Assembly (NCBI RefSeq): GCF_028553805.1
Contig: NZ_CP067140.1
Coordinates: 3,348,001 to 3,412,000 of the forward strand
Length of the DNA stretch: 64,000 bases
Direction of reading: 5' to 3'
Source of the DNA: Paracoccus saliphilus
GTDB lineage: Bacteria; Pseudomonadota; Alphaproteobacteria; Rhodobacterales; Rhodobacteraceae
The first letter of the stretch is position 1; every line of letters starts with the position of its first letter. The notes beneath the pieces were generated by a model that made no database searches, had not been told where the DNA came from, and worked only from the letters and a program-made list of their open reading frames with translations. Shown one piece after another: positions 18,057-27,718 of the stretch. The position numbers and the translations under genes are program-made.

Positions 18057-18521
18057 CTAGCCGTAAAGCGCACGGGCGCGATCTTCGAAGGCCTTGACGA
18101 TGCGGGACATGGCCTCGTGAAACACCACGCCGATCAAGCGTTGCAGGATGGCGTTGCGGAACTCGAAATCGACGAAGAACTCGACACGGCTGCCACCTTC
18201 GGGGCGGTCGGTGAAGCTCCAGCCGCTGCGCATATACTTGAAAGGCCCTTCCAGATATTCGGTGTCGATCTTCAAGGTCCCGGTCTCGGGATCAGCGGGC
18301 CAGAGCACGACCCTGCTGCCGAAACGTTCCCGGAAGACCTTGAAGCTGATGACCAAGTCGGCTGCGATCTCCTCTGCCCCATCCGGGCGGGTCTGGCGCG
18401 AGCGGATGCGGGCCGCGCTGTTCCAGGGCAGGAATTGAGGGTAGCTTTCCACATCTGCCACGAGGTCGAACATCTGGCAGGCGGTGTAGGGAAGGTCGCG
18501 ATTGTCCTGGTGATGCGGCAA
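18057..18521 (-). CDS. COQ10-type ubiquinone-binding START-domain protein
   Basis: COQ10 proteins bind ubiquinone and help its delivery to respiratory complexes; bacterial relatives are also called RatA-like. The 154-residue product shows the START/SRPBCC fold, with PYTACQMFDLVADVESYPQFLPW at the start and the helix AMSRIVKAFEDRARALYG at the end. The start codon is TTG at 18521, giving the family-typical beginning MPHHQ. No ATG is available upstream in frame near this point, and the Shine-Dalgarno is poor, so translation may be weak. It is convergent with metK. Confidence 0.9.
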   Translation of the reverse strand: MPHHQDNRDLPYTACQMFDLVADVESYPQFLPWNSAARIRSRQTRPDGAEEIAADLVISFKVFRERFGSRVVLWPADPETGTLKIDTEYLEGPFKYMRSGWSFTDRPEGGSRVEFFVDFEFRNAILQRLIGVVFHEAMSRIVKAFEDRARALYG

Positions 18522-18590
18522 GGAGAACTCTTGAGTTTCGGCGGATCGGGTTGTTTGCTAGTCCAACGGCACTAACAGGATATTTAGGCG

Positions 18591-18776
18591 ATGAACAACC
18601 TGGTTTGGCTTATCCGTGCATCGAAATGGGCGCGCCACCCGCCAAGCGCGCGGATGGTCAAGCTGGTTCTGGCCATCATTGCCATCGGCATCGCCATCAT
18701 CGCCTTGGAAAAACTGGGCTGGTGGCCCGAATGGGCGACAATGGAGCGAGGCCGCGGAGGGCGTTTGCCGCGCTGA
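18591..18776 (+). CDS. Small conserved membrane protein, hypothetical
   Basis: The 61-residue frame begins NNLVWLIRASKWARHPPS, a basic amphipathic start, followed by one membrane helix (VKLVLAIIAIGIAIIALEKLG) and a short tail. I recall near-identical layouts in other Rhodobacteraceae next to COQ10 genes, with no assigned role. It is divergent from the COQ10 gene with a 69-bp shared promoter gap. It ends 21 bp before the convergent metallopeptidase stop. Confidence 0.75.
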   Translation: MNNLVWLIRASKWARHPPSARMVKLVLAIIAIGIAIIALEKLGWWPEWATMERGRGGRLPR

Positions 18777-18797
18777 AGCAATTTTTGGCCGCTTGCG

Positions 18798-19649
18798 CTA
18801 CAGCCCGGCCTCCTTGAAACTGTCGCATTGCGCCATCTCGCCTGAACGGAACCCCCGCATCAGCCATGTCTGCCGCTGCTCTGCACTGCCATGGGTGAAA
18901 CTGTCGGGCATCGGCGTACGACCGGCATTGGCCTGGATGACATCATCGCCGACAGCTTCGGCGGCGCCCATGGCCTCGGCCAGATCGCCCTCTTCCAGCG
19001 TGCCGAAACGTTCCTGCGCCTGACGTGCCCAGATGCCGGCATAGCAATCGGCCTGCAACTCGGTCAGCACCGACAGCGCGTTGGAATCCGACTGGCTGGC
19101 GCGGCTGCGCATCGAGTTCACCTGCCCCAGGACTCCGGTCAGGTTCTGGACATGGTGGCCGATCTCATGCGCGATCACATAGGCGGCGGCGAAATCGCCC
19201 CCCGCCCCCATCCGCTGCGCCATCAGGTCGAAGAAATCGGTATCCAGATAGACCTTGCGGTCTCCGGGGCAGTAGAACGGGCCCATCGCAGCCGAGGCCC
19301 CGCCACATGCGGATTGCACCGCGCCGCTGAACAGCACAAGGGTCGGATCGGCGTAATCGATACCTGCCTGGTCTGGCAAGATCGCCCCCCAGACCTCCTC
19401 GGTATCGGCCAGCACGACCGAGACGAATTCGCCATATTCCTGGTCGGCCTCGCTGAGCGGCGCGTCTTGCTGCTGCTGGGGCTGCCCCTGATCCAGCCCC
19501 TGGACGATGGGCGTGATATCGATGCCGAAGAAATAGCCGACCGCCAGAACCGCCAACATGCCCACGACGCCGACACCTCCGGCGCGTGTCCGGCGCATCC
19601 CGCGCCGATCCTCGATATTGCCGCTGCCGCGCCTGCCTCGCCATCTCAT
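18798..19649 (-). CDS. Neutral zinc metallopeptidase (YpfJ family)
   Basis: The 283-residue protein has a cytoplasmic Arg-rich start, one N-terminal membrane helix (VGVVGMLAVLAVGYFFGI), then a periplasmic or extracytoplasmic peptidase domain. The zinc motif HEIGHHVQN is intact, and downstream are LQADCYAGIW and GSAEQRQTWLMRGF, characteristic of the family. ATG at 19649 is preferred, because the 31 upstream codons are not conserved-looking and cross a promoter-like gap. The substrate is unknown. It stands alone, divergent from the YqaA gene. Confidence 0.92.
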   Translation of the reverse strand: MRWRGRRGSGNIEDRRGMRRTRAGGVGVVGMLAVLAVGYFFGIDITPIVQGLDQGQPQQQQDAPLSEADQEYGEFVSVVLADTEEVWGAILPDQAGIDYADPTLVLFSGAVQSACGGASAAMGPFYCPGDRKVYLDTDFFDLMAQRMGAGGDFAAAYVIAHEIGHHVQNLTGVLGQVNSMRSRASQSDSNALSVLTELQADCYAGIWARQAQERFGTLEEGDLAEAMGAAEAVGDDVIQANAGRTPMPDSFTHGSAEQRQTWLMRGFRSGEMAQCDSFKEAGL

Positions 19650-19769
19650 AGCCTTGCCCACCCGGTTTGATCCTGACTCGGGATCATCACAGCAGCGCGA
19701 CGCATTCGCAAGTGACTTGACGACCCGATCCCGTGCCGTCAAGTCAGAGACCGGAACGAAAGGGACCGC

Positions 19770-20348
19770 ATGCTGCGCAAGCTATATGACTGGACCATGG
19801 GGCTTGCCGCGCATCGGCATGCGATGCCGGCCCTGTTCGGGGTCAGTTTCATTGAAAGCTCTATCTTTCCGATCCCGCCGGATGTGCTGATGATTCCCAT
19901 GGTGCTGGCGCGAAAGGCGCGGGCATTCATCATCGCGGCCGTGGCGACGATCGGATCGGTGTTGGGCGGGCTGTTGGGATATTGGATCGGAGCGGCGCTG
20001 ATGGGAAGCGTCGGGCAGTGGGTGCTGACTGTCTATGGCAAGGAGGATGCCTATCACCAGCTTGCCGCCCGTTTCGCCGAATATGGCGGATGGGCAGTGC
20101 TGTTTGCCGCGTTGACGCCCTTTCCCTTCAAGGTCATCACGATCTTTTCAGGCGCCGTGGGTTTCTCTTTGCCGCTATTCGTGCTGACTGCGGTCATCGG
20201 ACGCGCGGGACGGTTCTTCGTCGTCGCCGCGCTTCTGTGGCGGTTCGGACCGCCCATCCGCGACTTTATCGAGCGGCGGTTGGGATTGGTCTTCACCGTC
20301 TTCATGGTCGGCCTCGTCGGAGGCTTTGTCGCGCTGAGGTATCTATGA
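19770..20348 (+). CDS. YqaA family (DedA/SNARE-associated-like) membrane protein
   Basis: The 192-residue protein has four to five membrane helices and the family segment SFIESSIFPIPPDVLM, with the conserved acidic and proline residues. G-rich helices (ATIGSVLGGLLGYWIG) and the motif RAGRFFVVAALL follow. DedA-superfamily proteins are implicated in lipid-carrier or phospholipid flipping; the role of this subgroup is inferred only. Its stop overlaps the dsbB start (ATGA), so the two are coupled. Confidence 0.9.
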   Translation: MLRKLYDWTMGLAAHRHAMPALFGVSFIESSIFPIPPDVLMIPMVLARKARAFIIAAVATIGSVLGGLLGYWIGAALMGSVGQWVLTVYGKEDAYHQLAARFAEYGGWAVLFAALTPFPFKVITIFSGAVGFSLPLFVLTAVIGRAGRFFVVAALLWRFGPPIRDFIERRLGLVFTVFMVGLVGGFVALRYL

Positions 20349-20812
20349 ACGCAACTCGGTTGGCTCTTCTCGCCGGAGGCGGATCGGCGGCACTGCTGCT
20401 GGCCGCATTGGGTTTTCAGGCGGTGGGATACGCGCCCTGCGAATTATGCATCCTGCAACGCTGGCCGCATCTGGCCGCAGTGATCATCGCCGGGTTGATC
20501 CTGCTGACAGGGCGGGTCCGGGCGCTGGCCGTGCTGGGGATGGTCGCGGCCGGAGTGGCGATGGGGCTCGCGATCTATCACAGCGGAGTCGAGATGGCAT
20601 GGTGGCCCGGCCCCTCGCATTGCTCGGGCGGAATCGGTGATATCGCCAACATGTCGACGAAAGACCTGATGTCGAAACTGCAGGAAGCCCCGGTGGTGCG
20701 CTGCGACGAGGTGGCATGGCGCTTTCTCGGCCTGTCCATGGCAAGTTGGAACGCGGTGTTTTCGGCCTGCCTTGCCGTGGTCTGGGGAATGGCGGCGCGC
20801 CGGGAACGCTGA
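20345..20812 (+). CDS. dsbB: Disulfide bond formation protein DsbB
   Basis: DsbB re-oxidises DsbA and passes electrons to quinone in the inner membrane. The 155-residue protein has four predicted helices. The first periplasmic redox pair is CELC (in GYAPCELCILQRW), and the second pair consists of the Cys of PSHCSGG and the Cys of VVRCDEV. Its ATG overlaps the stop of the YqaA gene. No dsbA lies nearby. Confidence 0.93.
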   Translation: MNATRLALLAGGGSAALLLAALGFQAVGYAPCELCILQRWPHLAAVIIAGLILLTGRVRALAVLGMVAAGVAMGLAIYHSGVEMAWWPGPSHCSGGIGDIANMSTKDLMSKLQEAPVVRCDEVAWRFLGLSMASWNAVFSACLAVVWGMAARRER

Positions 20813-20948
20813 AAGCACGGGCAAGTCACTCCGAGCGGGGCAGCCGGGCCAAGTTTATTGGCGAAACCCTGCAAAACCCGGGGTGCAAGATTGCTCCCAC
20901 CGACCGTGTCCGCTATACCGAAACTCAACAAGATGTTGAGGAATTCAC

Positions 20949-23723
20949 GTGGCCGACACTCCTGAAGACGATCTGCCGGAAACCCCGGAAACAGGCGACG
21001 AAAACGGCAGCAGCCCGCGCCAGGTCATGGCACATGACGGGCCGTTGATCGACATCTCTTCCGAGATGCGGACATCCTATCTCGACTATGCGATGTCGGT
21101 GATCGTCAGCCGGGCGATTCCCGATCTGCGCGACGGGCTCAAGCCCGTTCATCGCCGCATTCTCTATGCGATGAACGAGACCGGGAACAGCCATGACAAG
21201 CCCTATCGCAAATCGGCCCGCCCCATCGGCGACGTGATGGGGAAATACCACCCGCATGGCGACAGCGCGATCTATGACGCACTGGTGCGGATGGCGCAGA
21301 ATTTCTCGATGTCGCTGCCGTTGCTGGACGGCCAGGGCAATTTCGGCTCGATGGATGGCGATCCCCCGGCCGCGATGCGTTACACCGAAGTGCGCATGGA
21401 CAAGCCGGCCAATTACCTGCTGATGGATATCGACAAGGACACGGTCGATTTCCAGGACAATTACGATGGCAAGGATCGCGAACCCACGGTTCTGCCCGCG
21501 CGCTTCCCGAACATGCTGGTCAATGGTGCGGGGGGCATCGCCGTCGGCATGGCCACCAATATCCCGCCGCATAACCTGGGCGAGATCGTGGATGCGACGC
21601 TGGCATTGATCGAAAACCCCGACCTGCCGACCGAACGCATCCTCGAGATCGTTCCCGGCCCGGATTTCCCCACTGGCGGGCTGATCCTTGGCCGTTCCGG
21701 CGCGCGCAAGGCCTATCTGGAGGGGCGCGGCAGCGTCATCATCCGTGCGAAAACCCATATCGAGGAACCGCGCAAGGACCGCTACGCCATCGTTCTGGAC
21801 GAGATCCCCTATCAGGTAAACAAATCCAACCTGATCGAGCGTATCGCAGATCTGGCCAAGGAAAAGCGCGTCGAGGGAATTTCCAACGTTCAGGACGAAT
21901 CCGACCGCTCTGGCGTGCGCGTGGTGATCGAGCTGAAACGGGACGCGACGCCCGACGTGGTGCTGAACCAGCTGTTCCGTTTCACGCCCATGCAGACCCA
22001 TTTCGGCTGCAACATGCTGGCCCTGAACGGTGGGCGGCCCGAGCAGTTGGCGCTGCGCGATTTCCTCACCTATTTCATCAGCTTCCGTGAAGAGATTGTT
22101 GCACGGCGGACGGCTTATGAGTTGCGCCGGGCGCGTGAACGCAGCCATATTCTCTGTGGTTTGGCGGTCGCGGTCAGCAATGTCGACGAGGTTGTCGCAA
22201 CCATCCGGTCTTCGGCCGACGCACCCGAGGCGCGGGCGCGGCTGATGGAGCGTCGCTGGCCTGCGCATGACATCGCCGAGTATCTGCGGCTGATCGACGA
22301 TCCACTGCATCCGATCAACGAGGACGGCACCTATAACCTGTCCGAGACGCAGGCACGCGCCATTCTGGACCTGCGGCTGCAGCGGCTGACGCAGATCGGC
22401 GTCAAGGAGGTCACCGACGAGCTGCAGGAACTGGCCGATGCTATCCGCGAATACCTTGCGATTCTCGCTTCACGTGAGCGGATCATGGGTATCATCAGCG
22501 ACGAGTTGCGCGAGGTGAAGGAACTCTTCGCCGTACCGCGGCGAACCGAGATCACCGAATGGTCCGGCGACATGATGGACGAGGACCTGATCGAGCGCGA
22601 GGACATGGTCGTCACCATCACCTCGGGCGGCTATATCAAGCGGACTGCCCTGGCAGAATTCCGCGCGCAGCGCCGCGGCGGCAAGGGCCTGTCGGGAATG
22701 GCAACCAAGGAGGACGACGTGGTGACCACGTTGTTCGTCGCCAACACCCATACCGAATTGCTGTTCTTCACGACCGACGGCATGGTCTACCGGCTCAAGA
22801 CCTGGCGCCTTCCGCTTGGCGGGCGGACCGCCAGAGGCAAGGCGATCGTCAATATTCTGCCCATCGATCCGGGCGTTTCCATCGCCGCACTGATGCCGGT
22901 GAACGCGCCGGAAAGCGAATGGGACAGGTATCAGGTCGTCTTTGCCACCTCGCAGGGCGATGTGCGCCGCAACGCCCTGTCGGATTTCGCCAATGTCCGT
23001 TCGAACGGCAAGATCGCGATGAAATTGCCCGAGGATGTCAGCCTCGTCGCCGCGCGCATGGCGACCGAGGATGACGACGTCATGATGGTGACCGCCGGAG
23101 GCCGGGCAATCCGCTTCTCCACCACCGCGGTACGGGTCTTCAAGGGCCGCGATTCAACCGGGGTGCGCGGCATCAGACTGGCCAAGGGTGACAGCGTCGT
23201 CAGCATGTCGGTCATCCGGCATTTCGAGGCCGATCCAGCCGAACGCGCCGCCTATCTCAAGATGCGCCGCGCGGTGGCCGGTGCGCTGGATGACGGGGCC
23301 GAGGCGGATGAGGACGAGGACACGGTCGAAGAAGGCAGCATCACGCAGGAACGCTATGCCGAGATGTCGGCGGCCGAAGACCTGATCCTGACGATCTCCG
23401 CCAAGGGGGCGGGCAAGATCAGTTCTTCCCATGACTATTCCGTCCGCGGACGCGGCGGTCAGGGCGTGATGGCGATGGACAAGGCGATGCGCGGCGGCCC
23501 CCTGGTCGCCAGCTTCCCGGTGGAGTCGGATGATCAGATCATGCTCGCCACCTCGACCGGCCAGTCGATCCGCGTACCGGTGGAAGGGATCAGCTTCCGT
23601 TCGCGTTCTGCAGGCGGAGTGCGGGTCTTCAACACCGCGAAAGGCGAGGTGGTCGTATCGGTCGCCCGTGTCGCCGAGCAAAGCGACGCCGAAGACGAAG
23701 ACAACGGCGAGGCGGAAGAATAA
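20949..23723 (+). CDS. gyrA: DNA gyrase subunit A
   Basis: GyrA carries the breakage-reunion activity of DNA gyrase. The 924-residue protein opens with GTG at 20949, preceded by GAGG. It contains [30 protein letters not shown], the catalytic tyrosine in [12 protein letters not shown], and six beta-pinwheel repeats at the C-terminus. The GyrA-box [10 protein letters not shown] is also present. In the quinolone-resistance region ([17 protein letters not shown]) the Ser and Asp matching E. coli S83 and D87 are both retained, so no common resistance substitution is visible. The C-terminal tail is strongly acidic. Confidence 0.98.
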   Translation: MADTPEDDLPETPETGDENGSSPRQVMAHDGPLIDISSEMRTSYLDYAMSVIVSRAIPDLRDGLKPVHRRILYAMNETGNSHDKPYRKSARPIGDVMGKYHPHGDSAIYDALVRMAQNFSMSLPLLDGQGNFGSMDGDPPAAMRYTEVRMDKPANYLLMDIDKDTVDFQDNYDGKDREPTVLPARFPNMLVNGAGGIAVGMATNIPPHNLGEIVDATLALIENPDLPTERILEIVPGPDFPTGGLILGRSGARKAYLEGRGSVIIRAKTHIEEPRKDRYAIVLDEIPYQVNKSNLIERIADLAKEKRVEGISNVQDESDRSGVRVVIELKRDATPDVVLNQLFRFTPMQTHFGCNMLALNGGRPEQLALRDFLTYFISFREEIVARRTAYELRRARERSHILCGLAVAVSNVDEVVATIRSSADAPEARARLMERRWPAHDIAEYLRLIDDPLHPINEDGTYNLSETQARAILDLRLQRLTQIGVKEVTDELQELADAIREYLAILASRERIMGIISDELREVKELFAVPRRTEITEWSGDMMDEDLIEREDMVVTITSGGYIKRTALAEFRAQRRGGKGLSGMATKEDDVVTTLFVANTHTELLFFTTDGMVYRLKTWRLPLGGRTARGKAIVNILPIDPGVSIAALMPVNAPESEWDRYQVVFATSQGDVRRNALSDFANVRSNGKIAMKLPEDVSLVAARMATEDDDVMMVTAGGRAIRFSTTAVRVFKGRDSTGVRGIRLAKGDSVVSMSVIRHFEADPAERAAYLKMRRAVAGALDDGAEADEDEDTVEEGSITQERYAEMSAAEDLILTISAKGAGKISSSHDYSVRGRGGQGVMAMDKAMRGGPLVASFPVESDDQIMLATSTGQSIRVPVEGISFRSRSAGGVRVFNTAKGEVVVSVARVAEQSDAEDEDNGEAEE

Positions 23724-23728
23724 ACATT

Positions 23729-23750
23729 CGGCGGGGCCACGCCCCCGCCG
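23729..23750 (+). terminator. GC hairpin after gyrA
   Basis: CGGCGGGG (23729-23736) pairs perfectly with CCCCGCCG (23743-23750) around a 6-nt loop, 5 bp after the gyrA stop. No T-run follows. It probably limits read-through into the next gene, 35 bp downstream. Confidence 0.55.
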
Positions 23751-23784
23751 TCACGGTCGATGTCACAAATAACGAGGAAACGGG

Positions 23785-24885
23785 GTGGATCATTCAAGCG
23801 AACGCGTATTGCGGGAACGACTCCAGACAGGTTTCCTGGGGATCATCGCCTTCGGGCTGATCCTCTTCATGCTGGTGCAGGCGCGCTTCATCCTGATCTC
23901 GCTGGCGATTGCCATCATCCTGTTCTCACTGACCACCGACGCTATCTTTGCCATTTGCTCGCGCCTGAAAGTGCCCAACTGGCTGGGCACGATGCTGGCT
24001 TTGATCGGCATCGTTCTGGGGGTGCTCTGGGTTTCGACCACGGTCGTTGCCCAGATCAACCAGGTCGTGCAAACTGCCGTCGTCTATGTCGAACAGGCAC
24101 AGGCCGCATTGCCCACGCTCACGCAATGGCTGGGGCCGGATGTGCAGGATCGTCTGCTGACCGCGATCTCGAATTTCAATATTACCGGCTGGATCCGATC
24201 GCTTGCCGGTCAGGCAACCGGCGTCCTGCAAGGCAGCGTGCTGGTGATCCTGTTCGTGGGTTTCATGTTCGCCGAGCAGGTCTGGTTCCCCCTCAAGGTC
24301 GAACGTCTGACCGGCGATCCCCAAAAGGCTTTGCAGGTCCGGCGGATCATCTCCTCGATCATGCACAGGGTAAACCGTTACCTGGTTGTCAAGACGGCGG
24401 TCAGCGGCGTGACCTCGGTCGCGGTCTGGCTGATATTCACGCTAGCGGATGTAGGCCTCGCCGGTCCGATCGCACTGCTGACCTTCATCCTGAATTTCAT
24501 TCCCTCGGTGGGCTCGATCATCGCCACGGCCATCGCGGCAGTGCTCGCATTCGTTCTCAGTGGCGATACGACCGTGACGATCATCATCGCCGCCGCCTGC
24601 TCCTTGGTGCAGTTTACCATCGGTAACGTGCTGGACCCCATGTTGCTGGGGCAGACATTGCGGCTGTCGAGCTTTGGTATCATCCTCAGCCTCGCCTTCT
24701 GGGGGGCTGTCTGGGGGATTCCCGGAATGTTCCTGGCAGTGCCGATCATGGTTGCACTGATGATCGTCTGCGCGCATATCCCTTGGCTGCGCCCGGTTGC
24801 GGTGCTGCTGTCGCGCGAAGGGCTGCCCGATGACGGCAGCAGCGATGAGGACGACGAGGCCAACCCTCCTACCCTTGCGGCCTGA
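23785..24885 (+). CDS. AI-2E family transporter (PerM-like)
   Basis: The 366-residue polytopic protein has about eight membrane helices and the family C-terminal segments GNVLDPMLLGQTLRLS and FWGAVWGIPGMFLAVP. Members export autoinducer-2 or exchange other solutes; the substrate here is unknown. The frame starts with GTG at 23785 and has GAGGAAA just upstream. It ends in a short acidic tail (GSSDEDDEANPP). It is the last core-type gene before the accessory block. Confidence 0.92.
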   Translation: MDHSSERVLRERLQTGFLGIIAFGLILFMLVQARFILISLAIAIILFSLTTDAIFAICSRLKVPNWLGTMLALIGIVLGVLWVSTTVVAQINQVVQTAVVYVEQAQAALPTLTQWLGPDVQDRLLTAISNFNITGWIRSLAGQATGVLQGSVLVILFVGFMFAEQVWFPLKVERLTGDPQKALQVRRIISSIMHRVNRYLVVKTAVSGVTSVAVWLIFTLADVGLAGPIALLTFILNFIPSVGSIIATAIAAVLAFVLSGDTTVTIIIAAACSLVQFTIGNVLDPMLLGQTLRLSSFGIILSLAFWGAVWGIPGMFLAVPIMVALMIVCAHIPWLRPVAVLLSREGLPDDGSSDEDDEANPPTLAA

Positions 24886-25100
24886 TCGGGCCGATCGCAA
24901 TGACAGCCGCGGGAGATCGGATTCCTGGCCGGGTATCTGTCCATGACTCGGCTCATGATGACCCATCATCCTGCCTGTCGGAGCCAGGCAAAATCCGCGT
25001 CAGTTCAACTTGCCAGGCATATTTGGCTGACGTCGATGTGAGAGCCGCTTTCCGGCTTCGGCATCGACAAGGCACAGGTTTCCAGGTTATCAGATATCGC

Positions 25101-25445
25101 ATGCGGAAGATTGCGTATATCGTCATGGCACTCTTTCTCGCCCTCTATGGGGCGAGCACTGCCGCACAAGCTGCAAGCGCTTCGGCAATGACGATCGAGA
25201 TGGTTACCTCGGCCGAACCCGGCATGAACATGGCCAATTGCCAAGCCTGCGAGATTGACGAAGATACCACGGCAGGCGGGCTTGCCTGCGGCATGGTCTG
25301 CACTCCCCCTCTCGCCGCAACATTCACTGCCTCAATCGGCCCGATCATGGCGCCCCACCTGCCGCAAGAGCGGCCGTCGAGCAAAATTCTGGCAACCGGT
25401 CTGACAGGTTCGCCGGATCCATTCCCTCCCCGAACCCTCATCTGA
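25101..25445 (+). CDS. Small Cys-rich secreted protein of the metal-handling cluster
   Basis: The 114-residue frame has a Sec signal peptide (MRKIAYIVMALFLALYGA, cleavage near AQA). It also has four Cys in two pairs (NCQAC, then CGMVC) and a C-terminal PDPFPPR motif. That tail and the paired Cys resemble small DUF2946-like proteins found next to copper genes. The resemblance is from memory and weak. It leads the run of Tat propeller, DUF411, cytochrome c and Met-rich genes. The 215-bp upstream gap is less GC-rich and probably holds a promoter, but no clear operator was seen. Confidence 0.65.
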   Translation: MRKIAYIVMALFLALYGASTAAQAASASAMTIEMVTSAEPGMNMANCQACEIDEDTTAGGLACGMVCTPPLAATFTASIGPIMAPHLPQERPSSKILATGLTGSPDPFPPRTLI

Positions 25446-25529
25446 GGCGACGCCGTCACGCGATCATGCGTGCCAGCGCGTTATGCTGCGCCTTGACCGG
25501 TCCGAAGGCCGACGGCGCGCATTCCAATC

Positions 25530-25559
25530 CATTGGCGCATGCCGCGCATGCATCCAATG
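25530..25559. repeat. Imperfect inverted repeat upstream of the beta-propeller gene
   Basis: CATTGG...GCATGC (25530-25542) faces GCATGC...CCAATG (25546-25559) around CGC. It lies 28 bp before the next start codon, where an operator or an attenuating hairpin could act. No known regulator consensus is matched. Confidence 0.4.
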
Positions 25560-25587
25560 CCTTTTGGTGATCAGATGAGACAATCAA

Positions 25588-26511
25588 ATGTCAAAAATTG
25601 CCTATCCCGGATTGTCACGCCGGGGATTCCTTGCCGCTGGTGCCGGAGCCTGGCTTACGGTCGCGGCGAAACCGCTGCTCGCACAAGCCACGGCGCCTGA
25701 TCCGGTCCTGGGTTTCGATGGTGACGATCTTCTCGTCGCTTCCGACCGCATCCGGCGATACGCCCTGACCGACGGTACACCGCAAAACCTGTCCGGACCT
25801 GGCATTGTCCAAGCCCTCGCCACGCATCCCGACCGCCCCGGTCTTGTCGTTGCCGGGCTTGCTTCGGGAGGCGTCAGCATCTCGGAGGATGGCGGCCAGA
25901 CCTGGGAAACCCGAGCGACCGGACTGGCTGAGGGCGCGGTTGACGCCATAGCCATTGCGGCGGGGAATCCCGATCTGCTCTATGCGGCGGTGCATGGCGA
26001 CGGGTTATGGAAAAGCGAAAATGCCGGGGGCACGTGGTCCCTGGCGATGGATCGCCCCTGGCTCGAAGAAGCGGAACATGATCTGCTGACGCTCGCCTCG
26101 GTCGATCTGGAGACCGGAATGGGCGGCATCTGGATCTATGCCGGAACCGAGGCCGGATTGACACGCGTGCCGGATTGTTTCTGCCGCTGGCAGGATGTTC
26201 AGCCCGGCAACGCCATGGATGCGCTTGCATCGGGCGAAACCCCGCCCGCCGAATTCCCTCTGCCCAAAGGTGAACCTGTCCGGGCCCTCGCCGCCGCCCC
26301 CTCGGCGCCGGGGATCCTGTACGCCGCCTTGCCCTCAGGCCTGTGGATGTCTGCGGATGGTGGTGTGGTCTGGTCACATCTGGCCGAGGGCTCGGCAAGC
26401 GCGGTCGCGGTTCATCCCGGGAACGCGGACCGGCTGGCCGCAATCATGGATGGACATCTGAAACTCAGCCGCGATGGCGGCGCAAACTGGGTCGCCATCG
26501 CGGCCGCATGA
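25588..26511 (+). CDS. Tat-exported BNR/sialidase-like beta-propeller protein (F510_1955 family)
   Basis: The 307-residue protein begins with a twin-arginine signal (LSRRGFLAAGAGAWLTVAA, cleavage after LLAQA). The mature part contains Asp-box-like repeats typical of sialidase-type propellers: SEDGGQTWE, SENAGGTWS, SADGGVVWS and SRDGGANWV. Catalytic sialidase residues cannot be identified, so a glycosidase role is not supported. Members of this family often lie next to copper-handling genes. Tat export fits a protein folded, perhaps with a cofactor, before transport. A DUF411 gene follows after 11 bp. Confidence 0.82.
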   Translation: MSKIAYPGLSRRGFLAAGAGAWLTVAAKPLLAQATAPDPVLGFDGDDLLVASDRIRRYALTDGTPQNLSGPGIVQALATHPDRPGLVVAGLASGGVSISEDGGQTWETRATGLAEGAVDAIAIAAGNPDLLYAAVHGDGLWKSENAGGTWSLAMDRPWLEEAEHDLLTLASVDLETGMGGIWIYAGTEAGLTRVPDCFCRWQDVQPGNAMDALASGETPPAEFPLPKGEPVRALAAAPSAPGILYAALPSGLWMSADGGVVWSHLAEGSASAVAVHPGNADRLAAIMDGHLKLSRDGGANWVAIAAA

Positions 26512-26522
26512 AGGAGTTGAAC

Positions 26523-27002
26523 ATGAATAAATCGACAATCATTGCCACATTCGTTGCTGTCACAATCGGCGGAACCATCGCCTTTACCTCGCTTGGGCTC
26601 GCGGAAAATGACGACACATCCAAGGTGGGCGAGACCTCGAAAGAGATCACCATCTGGCGTGATCCCGGCTGCGGCTGCTGCGACAGCTATGCCGATTATC
26701 TCGAGACGCATGGCTACAGCGTGACGCGTGTCGATGACGTGAATTTCGACGAGCGTTCGATAGATGCAGGTGTGCCCGCGCAAGGGCTGGGCTGTCACCT
26801 GGCCGAAATCGACGGCTATCATGTCAGCGGGCTGGTGCCGGCGGATATCATCGAGCGGTTGCTGACCGAACGCCCCGACATCACCGGCATCACCCTGCCC
26901 GGTATGCCCGCCAATGCGCCGGGCATGGCGCCCGAGAAAACCGGCACGCTGAAAACCTATGCCTTTGGCGAGGACGGGGTCTCTGTCTATGCCGATGAGT
27001 GA
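26523..27002 (+). CDS. DUF411 domain metal-binding protein, Sec-exported
   Basis: The 159-residue protein has an N-terminal signal or anchor helix (STIIATFVAVTIGGTIAFTS) and a DUF411 domain. The domain starts ITIWRDPGCGCCDSYADYL, with a CGCC site, and continues with GLGCHLAEIDGYHVSGLVP and TLPGMPANAPGM. DUF411 proteins are periplasmic and commonly found in copper or other metal-resistance clusters. AAGGAG precedes the ATG by 7 nt. The next frame begins inside its last codons, so the genes are coupled. A paralogue lies at 41123-41602. Confidence 0.88.
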   Translation: MNKSTIIATFVAVTIGGTIAFTSLGLAENDDTSKVGETSKEITIWRDPGCGCCDSYADYLETHGYSVTRVDDVNFDERSIDAGVPAQGLGCHLAEIDGYHVSGLVPADIIERLLTERPDITGITLPGMPANAPGMAPEKTGTLKTYAFGEDGVSVYADE

Positions 27003-27123
27003 GTGTATGGGCGGCATGATGACCGTGATGATGGCGGGCGGCGGACTGATCCTGCTGCTGGTCATCGCGATACTGGTTCTCGGCGTTCTGGCCTTGGTCA
27101 GATATCTTCGGAGGCCGATATGA
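26995..27123 (+). CDS. 42-residue single-pass membrane protein of the metal cluster
   Basis: The frame overlaps the DUF411 stop by 8 bp and the cytochrome c start by 4 bp (ATGA), filling the gap exactly. The peptide has a Met-rich start (MSECMGGMMTVMM), one hydrophobic helix (LILLLVIAILVLGVLALV) and a basic C-terminus (RYLRRPI). An alternative start at 27007 removes the first four residues. The Met/Cys-rich extracytoplasmic end followed by a helix resembles small proteins seen in copper-resistance operons. It is too short for most gene callers. Confidence 0.7.
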   Translation: MSECMGGMMTVMMAGGGLILLLVIAILVLGVLALVRYLRRPI

Positions 27124-27602
27124 GGCCCGGTTTGGTGGCTGCCGCCGCAGCAGCTACGACGCTGTTCGCCGTGGCTGCGGCGGCATTTGTACAAGCCGAG
27201 GATTCCGCAAGCGATGCGGAGGACCTGACCTTCCTCGGCGCATCCGTGACAAGCGAGGATATCGCGCTCGGCAAACAGCTTTACACCGAGAACTGCGCCT
27301 CCTGCCATGGTGCCGATCTGGAGGGGCAGCCCGATTGGAAGCGGCGCTTGCCCACGGGACGGATGCCCGCCCCACCCCACGATGAGACTGGTCACACATG
27401 GCATCATTCCGATCAGGACCTGTTCACGATGACCAAGCAGGGTGTCGCGGCACTCGTACCGGATTACGACAGCGACATGCCGGGGTTCGAGGACATGCTG
27501 ACCGATGACGAAATCAAGGCGGTGCTGGCCTTCATCAAGAGCACCTGGCCGGAACGCCAACGGGCGTTTCAGGGCAAGCTCAATGGCGAGGGCGGAACGT
27601 GA
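27120..27602 (+). CDS. Cytochrome c family protein (class I, secreted)
   Basis: The 160-residue protein has a Sec signal (ending AAAAFVQA), a linker, then one haem-binding CASCH motif (NCASCHGADLEGQPDWKRR). A likely sixth-ligand Met lies in SDMPGF. The C-terminus LTDDEIKAVLAFIKSTWP is the usual class I closing helix. It is translationally coupled to the 42-residue protein. Its presence suggests the metal-handling cluster includes an electron-transfer step, possibly oxidation or reduction of a periplasmic metal. That is inference. Confidence 0.9.
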   Translation: MRPGLVAAAAAATTLFAVAAAAFVQAEDSASDAEDLTFLGASVTSEDIALGKQLYTENCASCHGADLEGQPDWKRRLPTGRMPAPPHDETGHTWHHSDQDLFTMTKQGVAALVPDYDSDMPGFEDMLTDDEIKAVLAFIKSTWPERQRAFQGKLNGEGGT

Positions 27603-27718
27603 AACACCGGCTTTTCGGCACGAAGCGGCCCGCGCACCGTCAGCCGCAAAAGGATAATGGCCTCAAAGGCCTGTGCGCAACGAGGGATATCACTTTCCAA
27701 TTCCATGAGGAGAAAACC

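Noticed and set aside
25588..26511. Sialidase activity of the beta-propeller protein
   Set aside because: Asp-box repeats are present, but the arginine triad and catalytic Tyr/Glu of sialidases cannot be placed.
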